64,000 nt of DNA from Lolium rigidum. Lineage: Eukaryota; Streptophyta; Magnoliopsida; Poales; Poaceae. The DNA is taken from the NCBI RefSeq assembly GCF_022539505.1, contig NC_061514.1:39916869-39980868 (forward strand), read 5' to 3'. How positions within the stretch are numbered: the stretch's first letter is position 1; every line of letters begins with the position of its first letter. Shown here piece after piece: positions 1-11,922 of this stretch. Under the pieces are notes generated by a model, which was not told the origin of the DNA, did no database searches, and saw only the letters and a program-made list of their open reading frames with translations. The position numbers and the translations under genes are program-made.

Positions 1-445
1 GCATCTGGGACGAGCGGGGCCAGATGACTGATTTTTCTATAGCAACAGGGACATCTCTATTTTAGATATTCGGGGAATCCTCCTTAATAGACGAAATACC
101 ACGGTTCCAGTCCCATTTTATTGAAATGAAACAATGCAGGAGCCGCAGGTTCAGAATTCAACATCGTCAGCCAAAGCTGAAAACTCAAAGCCTAAAACAG
201 CAGCAAGAGTGACGCAAAAGGAACAGGCGACCGGGGAGGGAACATAATCCACGACCGACGAAGGCGAGATCCAGGTGCCAGGTCCTGCCACCTTCTTCGG
301 CTCCGGGGATTTTGGATCATCAGTGGAGGCGCCGCGGGTGACCTCACCCACCTTCCAGCTGCAATGGGCCCTTCAAGATATCCCTGACGTGCAGACAGAA
401 CTTGTCCGCCATCTCCAGCACATTGTCCTTGATCGCGCATAGTAA
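1..445 (-). other. Probable 3' tail of LINE-A
   Basis: On the minus strand the reading frame that enters the MITE at 1126 appears to continue from 445 leftwards for about 35 codons, after the WRLV motif. It then runs into a non-coding tail with a minus-strand AATAAA-like signal near 116-121. I infer that this is the C-terminus and 3' UTR of the minus-strand LINE whose other parts lie at 1127-1665, 5321-6587 and 8108-8340. The left limit is uncertain, and the first ~90 bases show nothing recognisable. Confidence 0.35.
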
Positions 446-1123
446 GAGCATCTCCAGGAGATCATCCAAATGGACATCTATACGACATATAGAGGACCGA
501 GTCTAAAAAACCGTCTCCAGCAGCACATGTATATGGACATGGGTCGATAGATGTCCATCCAGCTCTTGGGTGCGTCCTCCACATCTGGGTGACCAAGCCA
601 GGATCATTGCTCCCTCGCCCGCGCGCCTCCTGCGCGCCTCCCGCGCGATTCCGCTCGCCTACCACACGATTCCGCTCGCCTACCGCGCGAATCGAAAGCT
701 GCAGGCGACGAGGAGAGAGTCGGAGGGCATGGGAGGGAGCCGCCGTCGGGCGCCGTGCTGGGAGGAAGCGAGGGGAGCGAGAGGCCGGCGGAGGGCATGG
801 GGGCGGGGCGGACGGATTTGTGGTCCGGGGCGCCGCCGCGGAGGAGAGTTGGGGGCGTGGCCGTGGTGAGAGGAGGACGGTGAGGGAGGTCGCCCCGCCG
901 GTGCCGATGGAGGAGGCGGAGGTGAGGTTTGGAGGAGGTGAGGTCAGGAAATCTGTTAAATGGTAGTTATAGGATAGTATTAAAATATAGGAGAGAGAAT
1001 ATAGATGTCCTGGTTATGAATGATCTGCTGGAAAACTAGGGACATCTAAAAAGGAATCTTTATAGATGATCCTCTATATGGAGATATAGAGGACCAAATT
1101 TGGATGAACTCCTGGAGATGCTC
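446..1123. mobile_element. PIF/Harbinger-like MITE with 15-bp perfect TIRs
   Basis: The element begins GAGCATCTCCAGGAG and ends with its exact reverse complement, and TIR similarity extends about 10 bases further with one mismatch. It is flanked by TAA on both sides (443-445 and 1124-1126). A 3-bp TWA target duplication and TIRs of this kind are typical of Tourist/Harbinger-type elements. The interior is GC-rich (about 590-960) and encodes only arginine/alanine-rich chance frames with no transposase, so the element is non-autonomous. It sits inside the 3' part of LINE-A. Confidence 0.75.
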
Positions 1124-1126
1124 TAA

Positions 1127-1665
1127 CCAGTCTCCACACCTGCTTAACATCCAACCAGGGATGCCCATTAAATATTAGGCCATTTCTCACTTTCCAAATG
1201 CTCCATAACACCGAAGCACAAACTGAATTTAATAGGGCATGCCTCTTATTAGCAACCCAGAATCTAGCAATAGATTCACATGAATCTCCAGCATGCAAAT
1301 TAAAGAAACTGGAAATGCAAGGCCAAATCTGTCTAGCAACAACGCAACCAAAAAACAAATGATGAATTGATTCTAGATCGGTGCAAAAAATGCAATCTTC
1401 AGGCTTACACATATTTCTCTTTAAATTGTTCCTAGTCATCATTCTATTCCGTGGAAGGAGCCAAAGGAAAATGTGCATTGTGAGAGGTATGTGAAGCATC
1501 GAAACAGATGGGATAAAGACAGGAACTACACCCCCCAAAATTGATAATGCTGTAAAAAGTAGAGGTAGAATAAACCCCTTTATCAGAGTATTGCCAAATT
1601 AGAGAGTCACAGTTGTTGTCATAACAGATAGCAGAAGCAACCCCTTCCAGCTCATATCAGCTACT
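1127..1665 (-). pseudogene. LINE-A ORF2, C-terminal zinc-binding (zf-RVT) part
   Basis: The minus-strand frame reads through a typical plant LINE C-terminus: a CDSLIW motif, then GVYST, then a segment starting HIFLWLL, then the zf-RVT cluster with C...C spacing and a HHLFFGC motif, ending in a WSIWKVRNG block. It is separated from the rest of the same LINE (5321-6587) by the plus-strand LINE-B insertion. About 30 codons between the two parts are missing, probably lost when LINE-B inserted. It is a dead fragment. Confidence 0.75.
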
Positions 1666-1861
1666 CACCATCTTGAATTGAAGTTTCTTCTAAAAGTGAA
1701 CTTAAGCTGGGGTTGGAGATGGTCACCTCCACTGACTTCCACGCAAGAAGGATGCCACCTCGGGTGCCGGCAGCCAGGAGGTAGAAGAACTGGTCGAAGA
1801 AACTTCTCACCCAATGCCATCACGGCTCGGGTGGGAGGGGCTGGTGATGATGGGTAGTGGT

Positions 1862-4800
1862 TCACGGGCGTCTATGGACCCCAATCAGACGCGGACAAGC
1901 TATTATTTCTGAGAGAGCTCCGGGATGTGCACGACCTCCATCCTGGACCGTGGGCGGTAGCCGGTGACTTCAACCTTATTGTGGATGCCTAGGACAAAAA
2001 CAACATGAACCTGAACCGCCGCATGATGGGCAAGTTCCGTAGGCTCCTCAACGACCTGGAGCTCAAGGAGCTCTACCTCAATGGGAGGCGCTACACGTGG
2101 TCTAATGAGAGGGAGCAAGCCACCCTTGAGAGGCTCGACCGCGTTTTCTCTACGGTGGATTGGGAGATGATCTTCCCGGCCTCGCTCCTCTCCGCCCTCA
2201 GCTCATTGACGTCGGACCACTGTCCGCTGCTCCTCAATCTGGAGGCCCCCCTTCCAACGGGAAGGCGGTTCCGCTTCGAGGCCTTCTGGCCCAAAGCGGA
2301 GGGTTTTTCCGATACCGTGAGGGGGGCGTGGTCCTCTACCCCGGTGGAGGAAAACCCCTTCAAACGGTTGGCGGCCAAGCTCGCTGCGACGGCGAAGGCT
2401 TTGACCAGCTGGAGTGATCGTTTCATCGGCAATGTCAAGCGTCAGATCCTCGTGGAGAATGAGCTCATTTTGCAGCTTGACGTGGCTATGGAGAGCCGGC
2501 CCTTGTCTCAAGGTGAGCGCGGGATGCGAAATCTCCTTAAGCGCAAGTTGTTGGGTCTGGCTTCTCTCGAGCGGACGATTGCGCGCCAGCGCTCCCGTGT
2601 TACGTGGTTGAGTGAGGGTGACGCCTGCACCAAGTTCTTCCACCTCCACGCCAACCACAGGTGCCGGAAGAACTTCATTGCCCACCTCAAGGTGGATGGG
2701 GCTCTGGTAGCCGGTCAAGAGGAGAAGGGCAAGGCGGTGGACTCCTTCTTTCAGCAGCTTCTTGGATCTGTCCGGACCGTCCCCTCTCGGTGGACTTGGA
2801 CTTCCTTGGCATGCCTGACCATGGCTTGTTCGATCTCGAGAGCCCTTTCTCCGTGGAGGAAGTGTGGAATGTGGTCAAGCCGCAGGAGCTGGACAAGGCG
2901 ACTGGGCCGGATGGGTTTACAGGAAGATTCTATGTCGCCTGCTGGGAGATCATCAAGGACGACGTGATGGACGCCTTTCAGGCCATGTGGAGTGGGGACT
3001 GTCGTGGCCTCCATGTGGCCAACCAGGCCCTCATCTCTCTCCTTCCCAAGCATGCAGATGCCGTGGAGGTGAAGGATTTCCTGCCCATCAGTCTGATTCA
3101 GAGTGTGGCAAAGCTCATGGCCAAGGTGCTCTCTTTCCGTCTCGTGCCGCGTATGGGGCAGATCATTGGGTCCTATCAGAGCGCCTTCATTCGTGGGCGC
3201 TGCCTCCATGACAACTTCCAACTCGTGCAGTCCGCGGCTAGGAGGTTGAATGCACTCAAGGCCCCGACGATCATGTTGAAGCTTGACATCACCAAAGCTT
3301 TCGACACTGTGGATTGGTCCTTCCTCCTTGAGGTTATGACCAAGTTGGGCTTTGGCCCCAAGTGGATTTCTATGGTGGTGGGGCTGCTCAGCACGGCCTC
3401 GACCCGAGTCCTGGTGAATGGTGTAGCGGGGGACCTTATATACAACAAGCGTGGGCTGCGGCAGGGGGGCCCTCTTTCCCCCTGCTTTTCGACTCGGTCA
3501 TGGAGGTCTTATACCTCATGCTCCAGAAGGCTGCGGTGGAAGGTTTGCTCTCCGACTTGGCCCCGCGTGGCCTCCGGCAACGCACCTCCATGTACGCCGA
3601 CGACGTGGTCATCTTCCTCAAACCTACTCGCCTAGACCTTGACACCTGCGCGGCGGTGGTTGAGGACTTCGGGAAGGCCTCGGGCCTTCACACCAACCGA
3701 GCCAAGAGCTCGGTCCACCCTATCCGGTGTAGGCCGGACCAGGTGGAGCTGGCACGCGCTATTCTTCGTTGGCCGTCGCGGGCTGGCCCTGCCAGTACCT
3801 TGGCTTTCCGCTAGGTCTGCGCAAGCCTTCGACAGCTCAGCTTCAGTCAGTGGTGGAGAGCGCGGCTGCCCCAGTGGGGTGCCCGTTTGCTGAACCGCGG
3901 TGGAAGGACCATCCTCGTCCAGACCACGCTTAGCGCCTTACCTGTCCATGCCATGATGTCCCTGGACGTCCCCCCCCCCCCCCAAGACTTTGCAAGCTCT
4001 CGGTAAGGTGTGTCGCGGTTTCATGTGGAAGGGGCGGGCTGACGTCAGTGGCGGGCACTGTCTGGTGGCATGGGATAAGGTGACCTCTCCCAAGAGGTGT
4101 GGCGGTTTAGGCATCCCTAACCTTTGTCTCCTCAATGTGGCACTGCGGTGTCGGTGGGCTTGGCTACAGCGGACGGACCCGGCGAAGGCATGGGCTGAGT
4201 TTGATCCCAAGGTACCCCCTCTGGCTCGGGCCCTGGCCGATTCGGCCATGGTTGTCTCCTTGGGCAACGGTGAAGACGCCCTGTTCTGGAAGGACCGCTG
4301 GATTGACGGGGCGCGGGTGGCGGACATTGCGCCTAACTTGGCGGCCTTGGTCAGCAAGCGTCACGCCAACTCCCGCTCCGTCAAGGAGGGGCTCGGTGGA
4401 GAGTGGTTGCGTGATTGCGGTCCTAATTTGGGGGCTGCCGCGGTCCTGGAGTTCTTCCTCTTGTGGAATGCCATCTCCGATATCCTGCTCTCGCCTGACC
4501 AGGAGGACACCTTTCGCTGGCGGTGGACGGCTGATGGTGTCTACTCTGCCAATTCGGCCTATGGCGCCTTCTTCGCCCGGACCACTGTGGTGCCGGTAGC
4601 TTCCCAGATTTGGCGGTCGCGGGCACCCTACAGTTGCAAGTTCTTCGCCTGGCTTGCTTCCCGGAACAGGTGTTGGACGGCGGATAGACTGCAACGTCGT
4701 GGCCTTCCACACCCTGCAGCTTGCCCTCTGTGCGACCAAGAGCCGGAGTCCATCCAGCACCTTCTGCTAGGTTGTGTGGTCACGCGTGAGGTCTGGGCCT

Positions 4801-5203
4801 TCCACACCCTACAGCTTGCCCTCTGTGCGACCAAGAGCCGGAGTCCATCCAGCACCTTCTACTATGTTGTGTGGTCACGCGTGAGGTCTGGGCTTGGGCC
4901 TTAGCTCGGTGGGGGAAGATGGAGTGGCTTCCCTCCATGGACACCGACCTTCTCCAGTGGTGGTCCTCCTTGACCTGCCCTCCAGGATTGAGGCGGGACC
5001 TTTGGACGGCGGTTATCCTTGTCTTCTGGTGCATCTGGAGGCACCGGAATGAGGTGGTGTTCAACGGCGCGGTACCGGAGGCTCGAGCGATTAGGGGTAG
5101 GATCAAGGAGGAGTCCCTCAGTTGGCGTCTAGCTAGGTTGTTCCGCTCTGAGTCTTTCGGTTTTCCCGACCCCTTTCCTTTCTCGTGGAGGGATGGAGAT
5201 TAG
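1862..5203 (+). pseudogene. LINE-B ORF2 remnant (endonuclease, RT, zf-RVT)
   Basis: Domains appear in order. The endonuclease C-terminus has a GVYGP motif near 1868, GDFNL near 1970 and SDHCP near 2215. The reverse transcriptase has ATGPDGF near 2900, ITKAFDTVDW near 3290, LRQGGPLSP near 3455 and YADD near 3595. The zf-RVT region lies near 4620-4790, and a C-terminal WRHRNEVVFNG block near 5040. Breaks include a stop at about 1990, several frame changes between 2750 and 3850, a poly-C run at 3970-3983, and a 95-bp duplication at 4701-4890. It cannot encode an intact protein. Confidence 0.85.
4701..4890 (+). repeat. 95-bp tandem duplication inside LINE-B zf-RVT
   Basis: Two nearly identical 95-bp copies (4701-4795 and 4796-4890) cover the zinc-finger coding segment with the CPLCDQEPESIQHLLLGC motif. 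Because 95 is not a multiple of three, the second copy is read in another frame and the protein is destroyed. The copies differ at only about three positions, so the duplication looks more recent than the LINE insertion. Confidence 0.9.
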
Positions 5204-5320
5204 ACTTTGCTCGGGGAGCTGTCACCACTGTTGACAGCACGAACGATGTGGTGTGAGCCTTCTGGCTTTTTCTTCTATGCGATCAATACACCTCCCAGGG
5301 TGTATTCTCGAATTTTTTTT

Positions 5321-6587
5321 GCCTTTGTTCATTACATATGATATATAGATTGAAAAACCCCAAAACCTGACAGAGTTTCCATTTCCAATTTTCCATCTAT
5401 ATCCAAATTTAACACTAGCATTAATTGCCCACATCACACCTTTGAAAGATTGGGAAACCCCAACAGTGTCACTACAGAAAATGTTGGGGTTGTGGGTGTT
5501 GTAACTATGATCAATTATAATTTTCAATTATCTCTTGAGTACCTTTTAATCCAGGAACCCAAGAGACAAAGAATAACATTTGCGAAATCAGGAATTCCTA
5601 GTCCTCCAAATTCTTTTTTTACATATTAGTTTTTAGCTGGACAAATGTATATGTCCTTCAAAGTCATTCCACAGGCAACTGGCCATCTAGGAATTAATCT
5701 ACTCAAGAGCCCACTTGGGAAATTTGAAAAAAGAAAGAGGATAAACAGGAATGCTAGCAAGATATGTTTTAATGAGGAGCACTCTAGCTGCATAAGACAA
5801 CAATTTGCCCCTCCAACAAGCAATTTTCTGTAGAACTTTTTCAATTAAGGGTTGCAGATCATCTCTCCTTAATTTTTTAAAATGTAAAGGAACTCCTAAA
5901 TATTTAATTGGGAATTTTCCACGAGAACAACAAAAACCTGAGTGAAAGCCTCAATCTCATGATCCTCCATACCAAGAGGGATTAGCTCACTCTTATTATA
6001 ATTAACTTGCACCCAAGAAGCTTGTTCGAAACATGTGAGCACACATTTAAGATTAGATGCCAAACTAACATCATTATCAGCAAATAAGATGGTGTCATAA
6101 GGAAAATGACACCACCTGGGCAAACATCTGAACACAAGCCACTAATCAAACCCGCTTTAGCTGTCTTGGCTAGTATTATAGTTAGTGTGTCAACTACCTA
6201 ATCAAAGAGAAGAGGTGATAAGGAGTCACCTTGTCTCAGACCTTTACCAATTAAAAAGAAACTCTATCACATTGTTTAATTTGACTCCAACAGAGCCTCC
6301 AAAAACAATGGATTTGATCAAATCCATCCATTTCTTACCAAAACCCCCTTTTAGCAAGCAGGTTCCGCAAGAATTCAGGACATACTTTGTAAAAGCTTAT
6401 ATGTGATCTTATTTAAAAACAACACCCTAACTTTTGGCCTTGACCACAAAATCCAAAAATAATTTTCTGAGCGGTCACAACACTCTAAAAAATGTATCTA
6501 CCTTTAATGATAGCAGATTTATTAATAGCAGTGATAACATTTATAATCAACGCAAGCCTATTAGTCAAAATCTTGGTATTTTTTTTT
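5321..6587 (-). pseudogene. LINE-A ORF2, reverse transcriptase middle and C-terminal part
   Basis: Reading the minus strand from 6587 to 5321 gives recognisable but degenerate RT blocks. These are LTNRL near 6570, SAIIKGRYIF near 6510, a VCPEFL block near 6390, GKGLRQGDSLSPLLF near 6230, DTILFADND near 6080, NYNKSELIPLG near 5995, a RGKLLSYAARVLLIK block near 5790, and GYRWKIGNGNSVRFW near 5390. Several in-frame stops and indels are present. The catalytic YADD core is damaged around 6090. The frame is cut at 6587 by the retroposon and at 5321 by LINE-B. Confidence 0.8.
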
Positions 6588-6599
6588 GAAAATACAATT

Positions 6600-8095
6600 T
6601 TTTTTTTGACTGTGACTACGGCGGGCATAAGGCAGCCTGAACAAATATTCAGTCAAGGTGCCTATGAAGCTTTTCAGCCTCTACAAGATGGGTTCAAATG
6701 AACCAGAGTACACAGGGGTTACAAGGGTGAAGAAGAAAAAGAAAAAAAAAACACACCCACAACACACAAGACCGAGGAGAAAAGGTGGCCACCCCACAAA
6801 CCTGGGGGCGGTTGGCCGATGAGAACTCATCGCAACCCAAGCACAGCGATCACAAGGAAAAGCCCCAGGGAACGCAAGAGGGGCACCACAGCTCTAGTCC
6901 TCGCCGGAGTAATCGAACGGCATTGGATCGCCGAGACCCAACAACGACACTGCACCGTCGACGTAATCGAAGAGAAGCGCGCATCCGAGACCACCCTACG
7001 CACCGACACCATCTGCATCGAGGGGGTTGCCGAAAGGTCGCACGCGGCCGAGACGACGCCACGACACCTGTGTGCCACCAGCTGGAGTCGAAGGGCATCA
7101 CCAAGCAGAGACACATCCATTGAGCACTCTCGCTAAGAGCACCCTCAACGCGCCACAAAGCTTCGACAAGGACCCGACACCGGAGCCCAGCAACCGGCAA
7201 GAAGAAGTCACCACCACCGCTGCCACGGCTCACCTCGCATCGGAGAGGAGACCGCACCCATGGCCGCCATCTGCAGAACCATAGGGCACACCAGAATAGA
7301 AGGAAGCAGCGTCCTCTGCCACTGATGGCAAGACAGAGGGGCTCAACACTCAACCATGACGGCCTCCCGGGTGGGAAGCGCGTCACCACCATGGCCGCCA
7401 CTGCGAAACCATGGCACTCGCCAGCCTCAGCGGCAACCCCCTGCAGGCTGATGTCTGAGTGAAGAGGTGACGACTCTTGCAGCCACAAACCGACCGCGAG
7501 AGGCCGGCACACCGCAAGCAGGCACCCTGCCGCCCGACGCGACGCCGGCCAGTGAGAAGAACCGGTTCACGCCCACTGCCGCCGAGACCGCCGAACGCCC
7601 AGGCCTTGGATGGGGGCGACTTGCCACCGATGCAGGACACGCCAACCACCGCCTTGAACCAAGACGTGGCCCAGCCAAAACCCGCCCCAGGCCTGCAGGC
7701 CCGCAGCAGGCCCAGATCGGGCCCGAGCCGGCTGCGCCGCCGGCAGGAAACCCCTCCGTCGACGCATCCCTCCGCTGATGCGCCGCCCAGAGGCCACCAC
7801 GCTCGCCAAGGAAGCTCCGCCGAGCCTCGCTGCGCCGCCGGACAAGAGCACGGAGAAGATCTTCGCCACTAGATGCGACCGCCCCGCGAGGCCTCCCTAG
7901 CGCGCGAAAGAGGAGATCCCGCCGCCGCCGGCGCCGCCCGAGCTTTGCCCGGCGGCTCCCGCCGGCGGCGGCAGGGGAGGGGAGGAGGGTGCTGGCTGCT
8001 TTGACGGGCTAGGGTTTCCGCCCCTGCCGTCGCCCGCGGGGGCGAGAGCAGGAGCCTCGAAGCGTTTTTTCTCACCTCGGCTCGTTCCACAGACC
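6600..8095 (-). mobile_element. 1.5-kb poly(A) retroposon with 12-bp TSD
   Basis: A minus-strand element has a GC-rich 5' end at 8095, a long GC-rich body and a 3' end at 6600 with an A-tail (T-run on the + strand at 6600-6606). It is flanked by identical 12-bp copies of GAAAATACAATT at 6588-6599 and 8096-8107. Fusing the flanks restores the LINE-A reverse transcriptase frame, so the boundaries are firm. No RT or endonuclease is visible inside; frames are arginine/proline-rich and look non-coding. It is a non-autonomous non-LTR element: either an internally deleted LINE that kept its 5' and 3' UTRs, or a large SINE-like retroposon. Confidence 0.8.
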
Positions 8096-8107
8096 GAAAA
8101 TACAATT

Positions 8108-8340
8108 AAGTAAGTTAATTTGCCTGAACTTCTTATAGAAAAGGCATCGGGTTCTTTTGGAATTAAAGTAAGGAAAGCAAAATTTAATCTAAAAATATCA
8201 AAGCTTCCCATCATGGAAATCCTGAAACATACTTTTTAGACGGGAAGCATATTCATAATGTCAACCTTAACAAAGTCCCAGAAATGCCGATAAAAAACAA
8301 AGGTAAACCATCAGGGCCAGGAGCCGCTTCTGCATAAGAG
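8108..8340 (-). pseudogene. LINE-A ORF2, N-terminal RT fragment
   Basis: The minus strand from 8340 to 8108 encodes the start of the LINE RT domain: the APGPDG motif at about 8322-8304, then FRLNFAFLTLIPKEPDA, then LTYLIV, which joins across the retroposon TSD to TKILTNRL at 6587 and below. At least one frame change and two stops are present. Upstream (right of 8340) the LINE similarity ends abruptly at unit A1, so the endonuclease and ORF1 are missing. Confidence 0.75.
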
Positions 8341-8347
8341 CCAAAAA

Positions 8348-8790
8348 TAGCAGATCACTGATTCGAAACATGTTTCAATCTTGGTCGTAGTGATCCGCAG
8401 CGGCGGCGATAGAAAGTTCAGATCGTGCATGTGCGCAGCCGAACATGAGTGAGGGGTTTGATTGGTTAGGCACAGTATCATTATTTGCGCCAATAATGCT
8501 AAATCACGCCTACCACTGTGTAAAGTTGGAGCATGTTGTGGTCTCAAGCGACCGATCATGCATAAAGGTGATGCGATAGCTGGCGGCTGTTCGATCGGCC
8601 GGAGATGGATCGACGAAATCCGCAGCCCTATCGTCAACCTTGGCATCAACCCTATGCATGTCTCTGGCTACCTGGCTGGTTTTGACGTCGACCTCCGGCA
8701 TCTATCTATGGCACCGTCTTCTCCTCCTGGGAGAGAAGCCAAGTCGTGAAGCTCCAGCTAGCGCACCTGATGTGCCTACCGCTTGATACT
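8348..8790 (+). repeat. Segmental duplication module A, copy 1
   Basis: This stretch aligns with 13241-13645. Shared blocks include CTGATTCGAAACAT at the left edge, TTTGATTGGTTAGGC, an ATAAAGGTG block, CCCTATCGTCAACCTTGGCA, CGACGTCGACCTC and a TGATGTGCCT block at the right edge. By eye it is about 75-80% identical in the blocks, with indels between. No transposon signature is seen, so it looks like duplicated low-copy DNA. See also module B. Confidence 0.7.
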
Positions 8791-11700
8791 TGCTTCGAGC
8801 CTACCTAGCTAGCCATTGAATCGTGTTACTCGTACGTACGTACAAGTTACAACCATTGACTGTTTCTATGACTCTGAGCTACACGGGTGGAAATTGGTCA
8901 AATGGAATCTGCAAGCTGCAACCCCAGCCGGTACATCTGGGCCGGTGCAACTATGTATCCTGGCACTTCCTGCGAGTTAAAACCTATGAGAAGGCTAGGT
9001 CAAGCAACGACGACATTCTTGCGTCGTTTTCCTGTTGAAAAGTGTTGCCTCCAAGCTCTGCTTTGCAAGTGGTAGTCAGTCCCATGTTTGACCTTTGATT
9101 GAACGAGCTAAGAGTGTGGTGCTCTTTGTCAAGTCCCTTGCTGGTTTGTTGAATTATGGGTTTATGGTCTATGTGATAGGTTATGTCGTGAGGGCAATCA
9201 ATCTATGAAGAGCCCGGGGGCTATCCTACTTTTCGAAAAAAGTCAGACATCTTTCATTTAGCACCGATTTTTGGGAAATTATGCTCGCCGAACATGCCCT
9301 CTATATTGTCCAGGTGCGACGCGAAATTATAGTTGCCACTGTATTCTGTGTGGGGCCCGAAAACTTTTATTTTTCCATTTTTTGCTCAGAAAAAGCTCAA
9401 CCGTCCAGATTTAAATGGGCTAACCAGATTGTGTCGCGCCCGGGGGTTAGAATTGGACCATTCTCCCAATATTCCCGACCTTTTTTTTATGAAGTTCCGA
9501 AAACTTGGCATTGTGATATGGAAAATGGTCCAATGCACCCGGGGAATATCGTTGTCTCAGACTGTGCATCAGCGTTGGATGGACTCCATCGTGTGGCATG
9601 TGCTTAACCAACCACCATCGGTGCATGGTTAATCACCGTCTCCTCCCGCCTTCCCCACCGCGCCGCCGGTGGGATTCAAGTGTGGTGAGGTTGCCGAACT
9701 CGATGGTGGGCTGATCTCGTCATAGGCGGGATTCGAGTGCGGTGATAAACTATCTTTATTTATTTGCCTCTAAGACATAAATCCAACATTAAGTGAAATC
9801 TTCAGAGTGCCATTAACTGCGATCTTTGGAGTGACATAGTTGCCAGACTATTGCGATAAGAACTCAGAGTAAGATTTTTATGCATTCTCTCTTTTCTTAT
9901 ACCCTTTCTAAAGGTTGTGCTCGTAACCGGTCACTTGTGGGATGACGTCGTTCCATCACTTGTAGGCTCCTAGAACTCTCATGTAGTACACCACATGCTA
10001 ATTGTATTTCTACCAAGACAGAGCATATGAAACATAAGGAACAGAGAATGGCAAAAAAAAGGTTCAGAACACAACCTAAGCAACATAAGAATGCATGATC
10101 ATATAGGAAAAAGCATCATAAGTTCAATCTACCAACTAGTGTGATCGTACTAGCGATTGCACCGGCTACTATGGTGTTATCCTACCACCTCATTAAAAGA
10201 TGGTGTAATCATACCACCGCAAATTCACCATCATGTGATGGGTTATTATATACCACCTCACATAACATACATTCCTTGCCATAAATACTCATCAAGTCCT
10301 AGCTACTTCAAAATATACAACCATCATCATCATGCATGCATCACCACCACCCCATTAGTAGGGCCACTACATGTAGTAGTGCTTGGCCAGGTAGATCATA
10401 TTCTAGAGCTCCATGTGGTCCTCTGCCATATGAAAAAGACATTTCCATGTGCCCTATTTTCGAAGAGGTGTCTCAGAGCCACCATCAGAGCCTCGGGGCT
10501 GAACCCATCGACATCCATGACGGTGGAGTAGAGGCCTGGGTGCACATCAGGAGGGTAAGCATTCTCTCCAAAGACGGCCTCTTCCTCTTCCTACCAGGAT
10601 CAACAAAAGTAGCACCAACAACAACACTAGTACCAACACCTAGAGAAGGAACCTGACCATAGTAGTCTTCAATGACGATGGTCTCAGACTCCATACTCAG
10701 GGCAATGTGTACCCAGAGGCTCATTGGAGCCCATGGCATACCTTCCGGCGGCAATGCCAAAGGAAAAAAAATTGATGGATCTAGGTGTAGTTGGAAATTG
10801 GCTTGTTCAAGTACTCGGTGTCCTTGGGGTGTTCCTAAAAAGTACATGTAAGTTAGAATTGGTTAGTTGTGGCAGATTAAGGATTAGAAATCTGTGACAG
10901 GTTATGAGCAAGTGACAAGTGTTAGTATCGAGACATGGCCTCTGTAGTGCGCATCCTCTAGGATAATGGTATGAGCGTCCTCATCCCATCTGGCACTACT
11001 TATGTCTCTCAGTTTGAAGACATGGATTCACTGGCTCTCCAGTTACGCAGGTGGTTGTACATCTATTTTGAGGACACCTCCGAGCCATAGTACTCGAACA
11101 CCTTCTTTGCAACATTGTTCCAGTGCACCTCCTTGAACCCCTTTTCCATCCCGACGCCGCTCTTGATGATGGCATACATCCTGTTGAGGACGAAGGTGGA
11201 CAGAAATGGAGACCACTTCATAGTGCCCTTCACCCCCTTCTAGTTCCATGTGATGTGGGCTTTACCTACATTGATCACTTTCTTCCTAGCAAGTACGACA
11301 ACAACAAGCTTCTCATCCTAGTCCACTACAACAAAACACATGCCTTGCACGGACATGATCTTTGCATCCTCCGGATACGTGAGCCTCACCCCCGGGTTGT
11401 CCTGGGTCTCAGGATCAAAGGAGGGCATTTCATGTGTATCGAGTAGGTCCTAGGTGAAGGTATCGTGGGTATAGACTTACATTGGGGTCATTTAGAACTA
11501 CAACACTGTAATGGACAAGACGAACTTTATTACGCAAATTAGGTGCTACCACACTAAACATGAGCAAGATTTAGTGTTGATCAACAATAACGGCATACAT
11601 AATCGACATATAGAACTGCACATGCACAAGATTCCAACTTCTACACAGGAACTATCATCGCTAGCAACAATGCTAAAATACCATACGCCCATAAAATCTT

Positions 11701-11922
11701 CGATCTATCGGTACATCATGAACATCATTCACGATTGGAAATCAATATGACCCATACGGACACATATCTACGCTATCCCCTATTCAGATCTACATCATGC
11801 TCAAAGATCCGGATACCTAGGGGTTGAAGTACTCACCGTCATCGGAGAAGAAGCGAAAGACTGCTTGCCTCAACCGTCCAATGCAATCCTCTACTCAGAT
11901 CTACGTCATGCTCAAAGACCCG
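8791..11922. other. No gene recognised; degenerate repeat-like DNA
   Basis: The stretch 9077-9240 ends in CTTTTCGAAAAAA, resembling the 3' tail of a plant LINE, with only a weak 5-bp flank match (GTCAG). Around 9430-9550 there is an imperfect inverted repeat built on TTGGACCATT...AATGGTCCAA. At 10150-11470 frames of 80-125 codons exist on both strands, but none has a recognisable domain, and stops interrupt the best plus-strand frame (10935-11090). Two ~35-bp direct repeats around CAGATCTAC(A/G)TCATGCTCAAAG lie at 11785 and 11895, just left of the CACTA element. I see no host gene. Confidence 0.4.

Larger units (their letters stand above)
1670..5320 (+). mobile_element. LINE-B, 5'-truncated non-LTR retrotransposon
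   Basis: This plus-strand L1-type element is inserted in opposite orientation into LINE-A. The recognisable part starts within the endonuclease domain, so ORF1 and the N-terminal half of the endonuclease are absent, as expected for 5' truncation during target-primed reverse transcription. The 3' UTR (5204-5320) ends with a short T-rich tail near 5311-5318. I could not identify a clear TSD; the left boundary is approximate. Its G+C content is well above that of the host LINE-A. Confidence 0.75.

Noticed and set aside
589..966. Arg/Ala-rich open frames on + and the overlapping minus frame
   Set aside because: They lie inside the Harbinger-like MITE, overlap in several frames as GC-rich DNA does, and show no domain.
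6785..7872. Long overlapping frames of 80-220 codons on both strands
   Set aside because: They fall in the GC-rich body of the retroposon bounded by the 12-bp TSD; composition explains the open frames and no domain is visible.
10157..11446. Several 60-125-codon frames on both strands
   Set aside because: No domain, no consistent strand, and stops interrupt the most protein-like segment near 10935-11090; not enough to call a gene.
9240..11922. Helitron search (TC start, hairpin plus CTAG end)
   Set aside because: No convincing hairpin/CTRR terminus was found in the interval.
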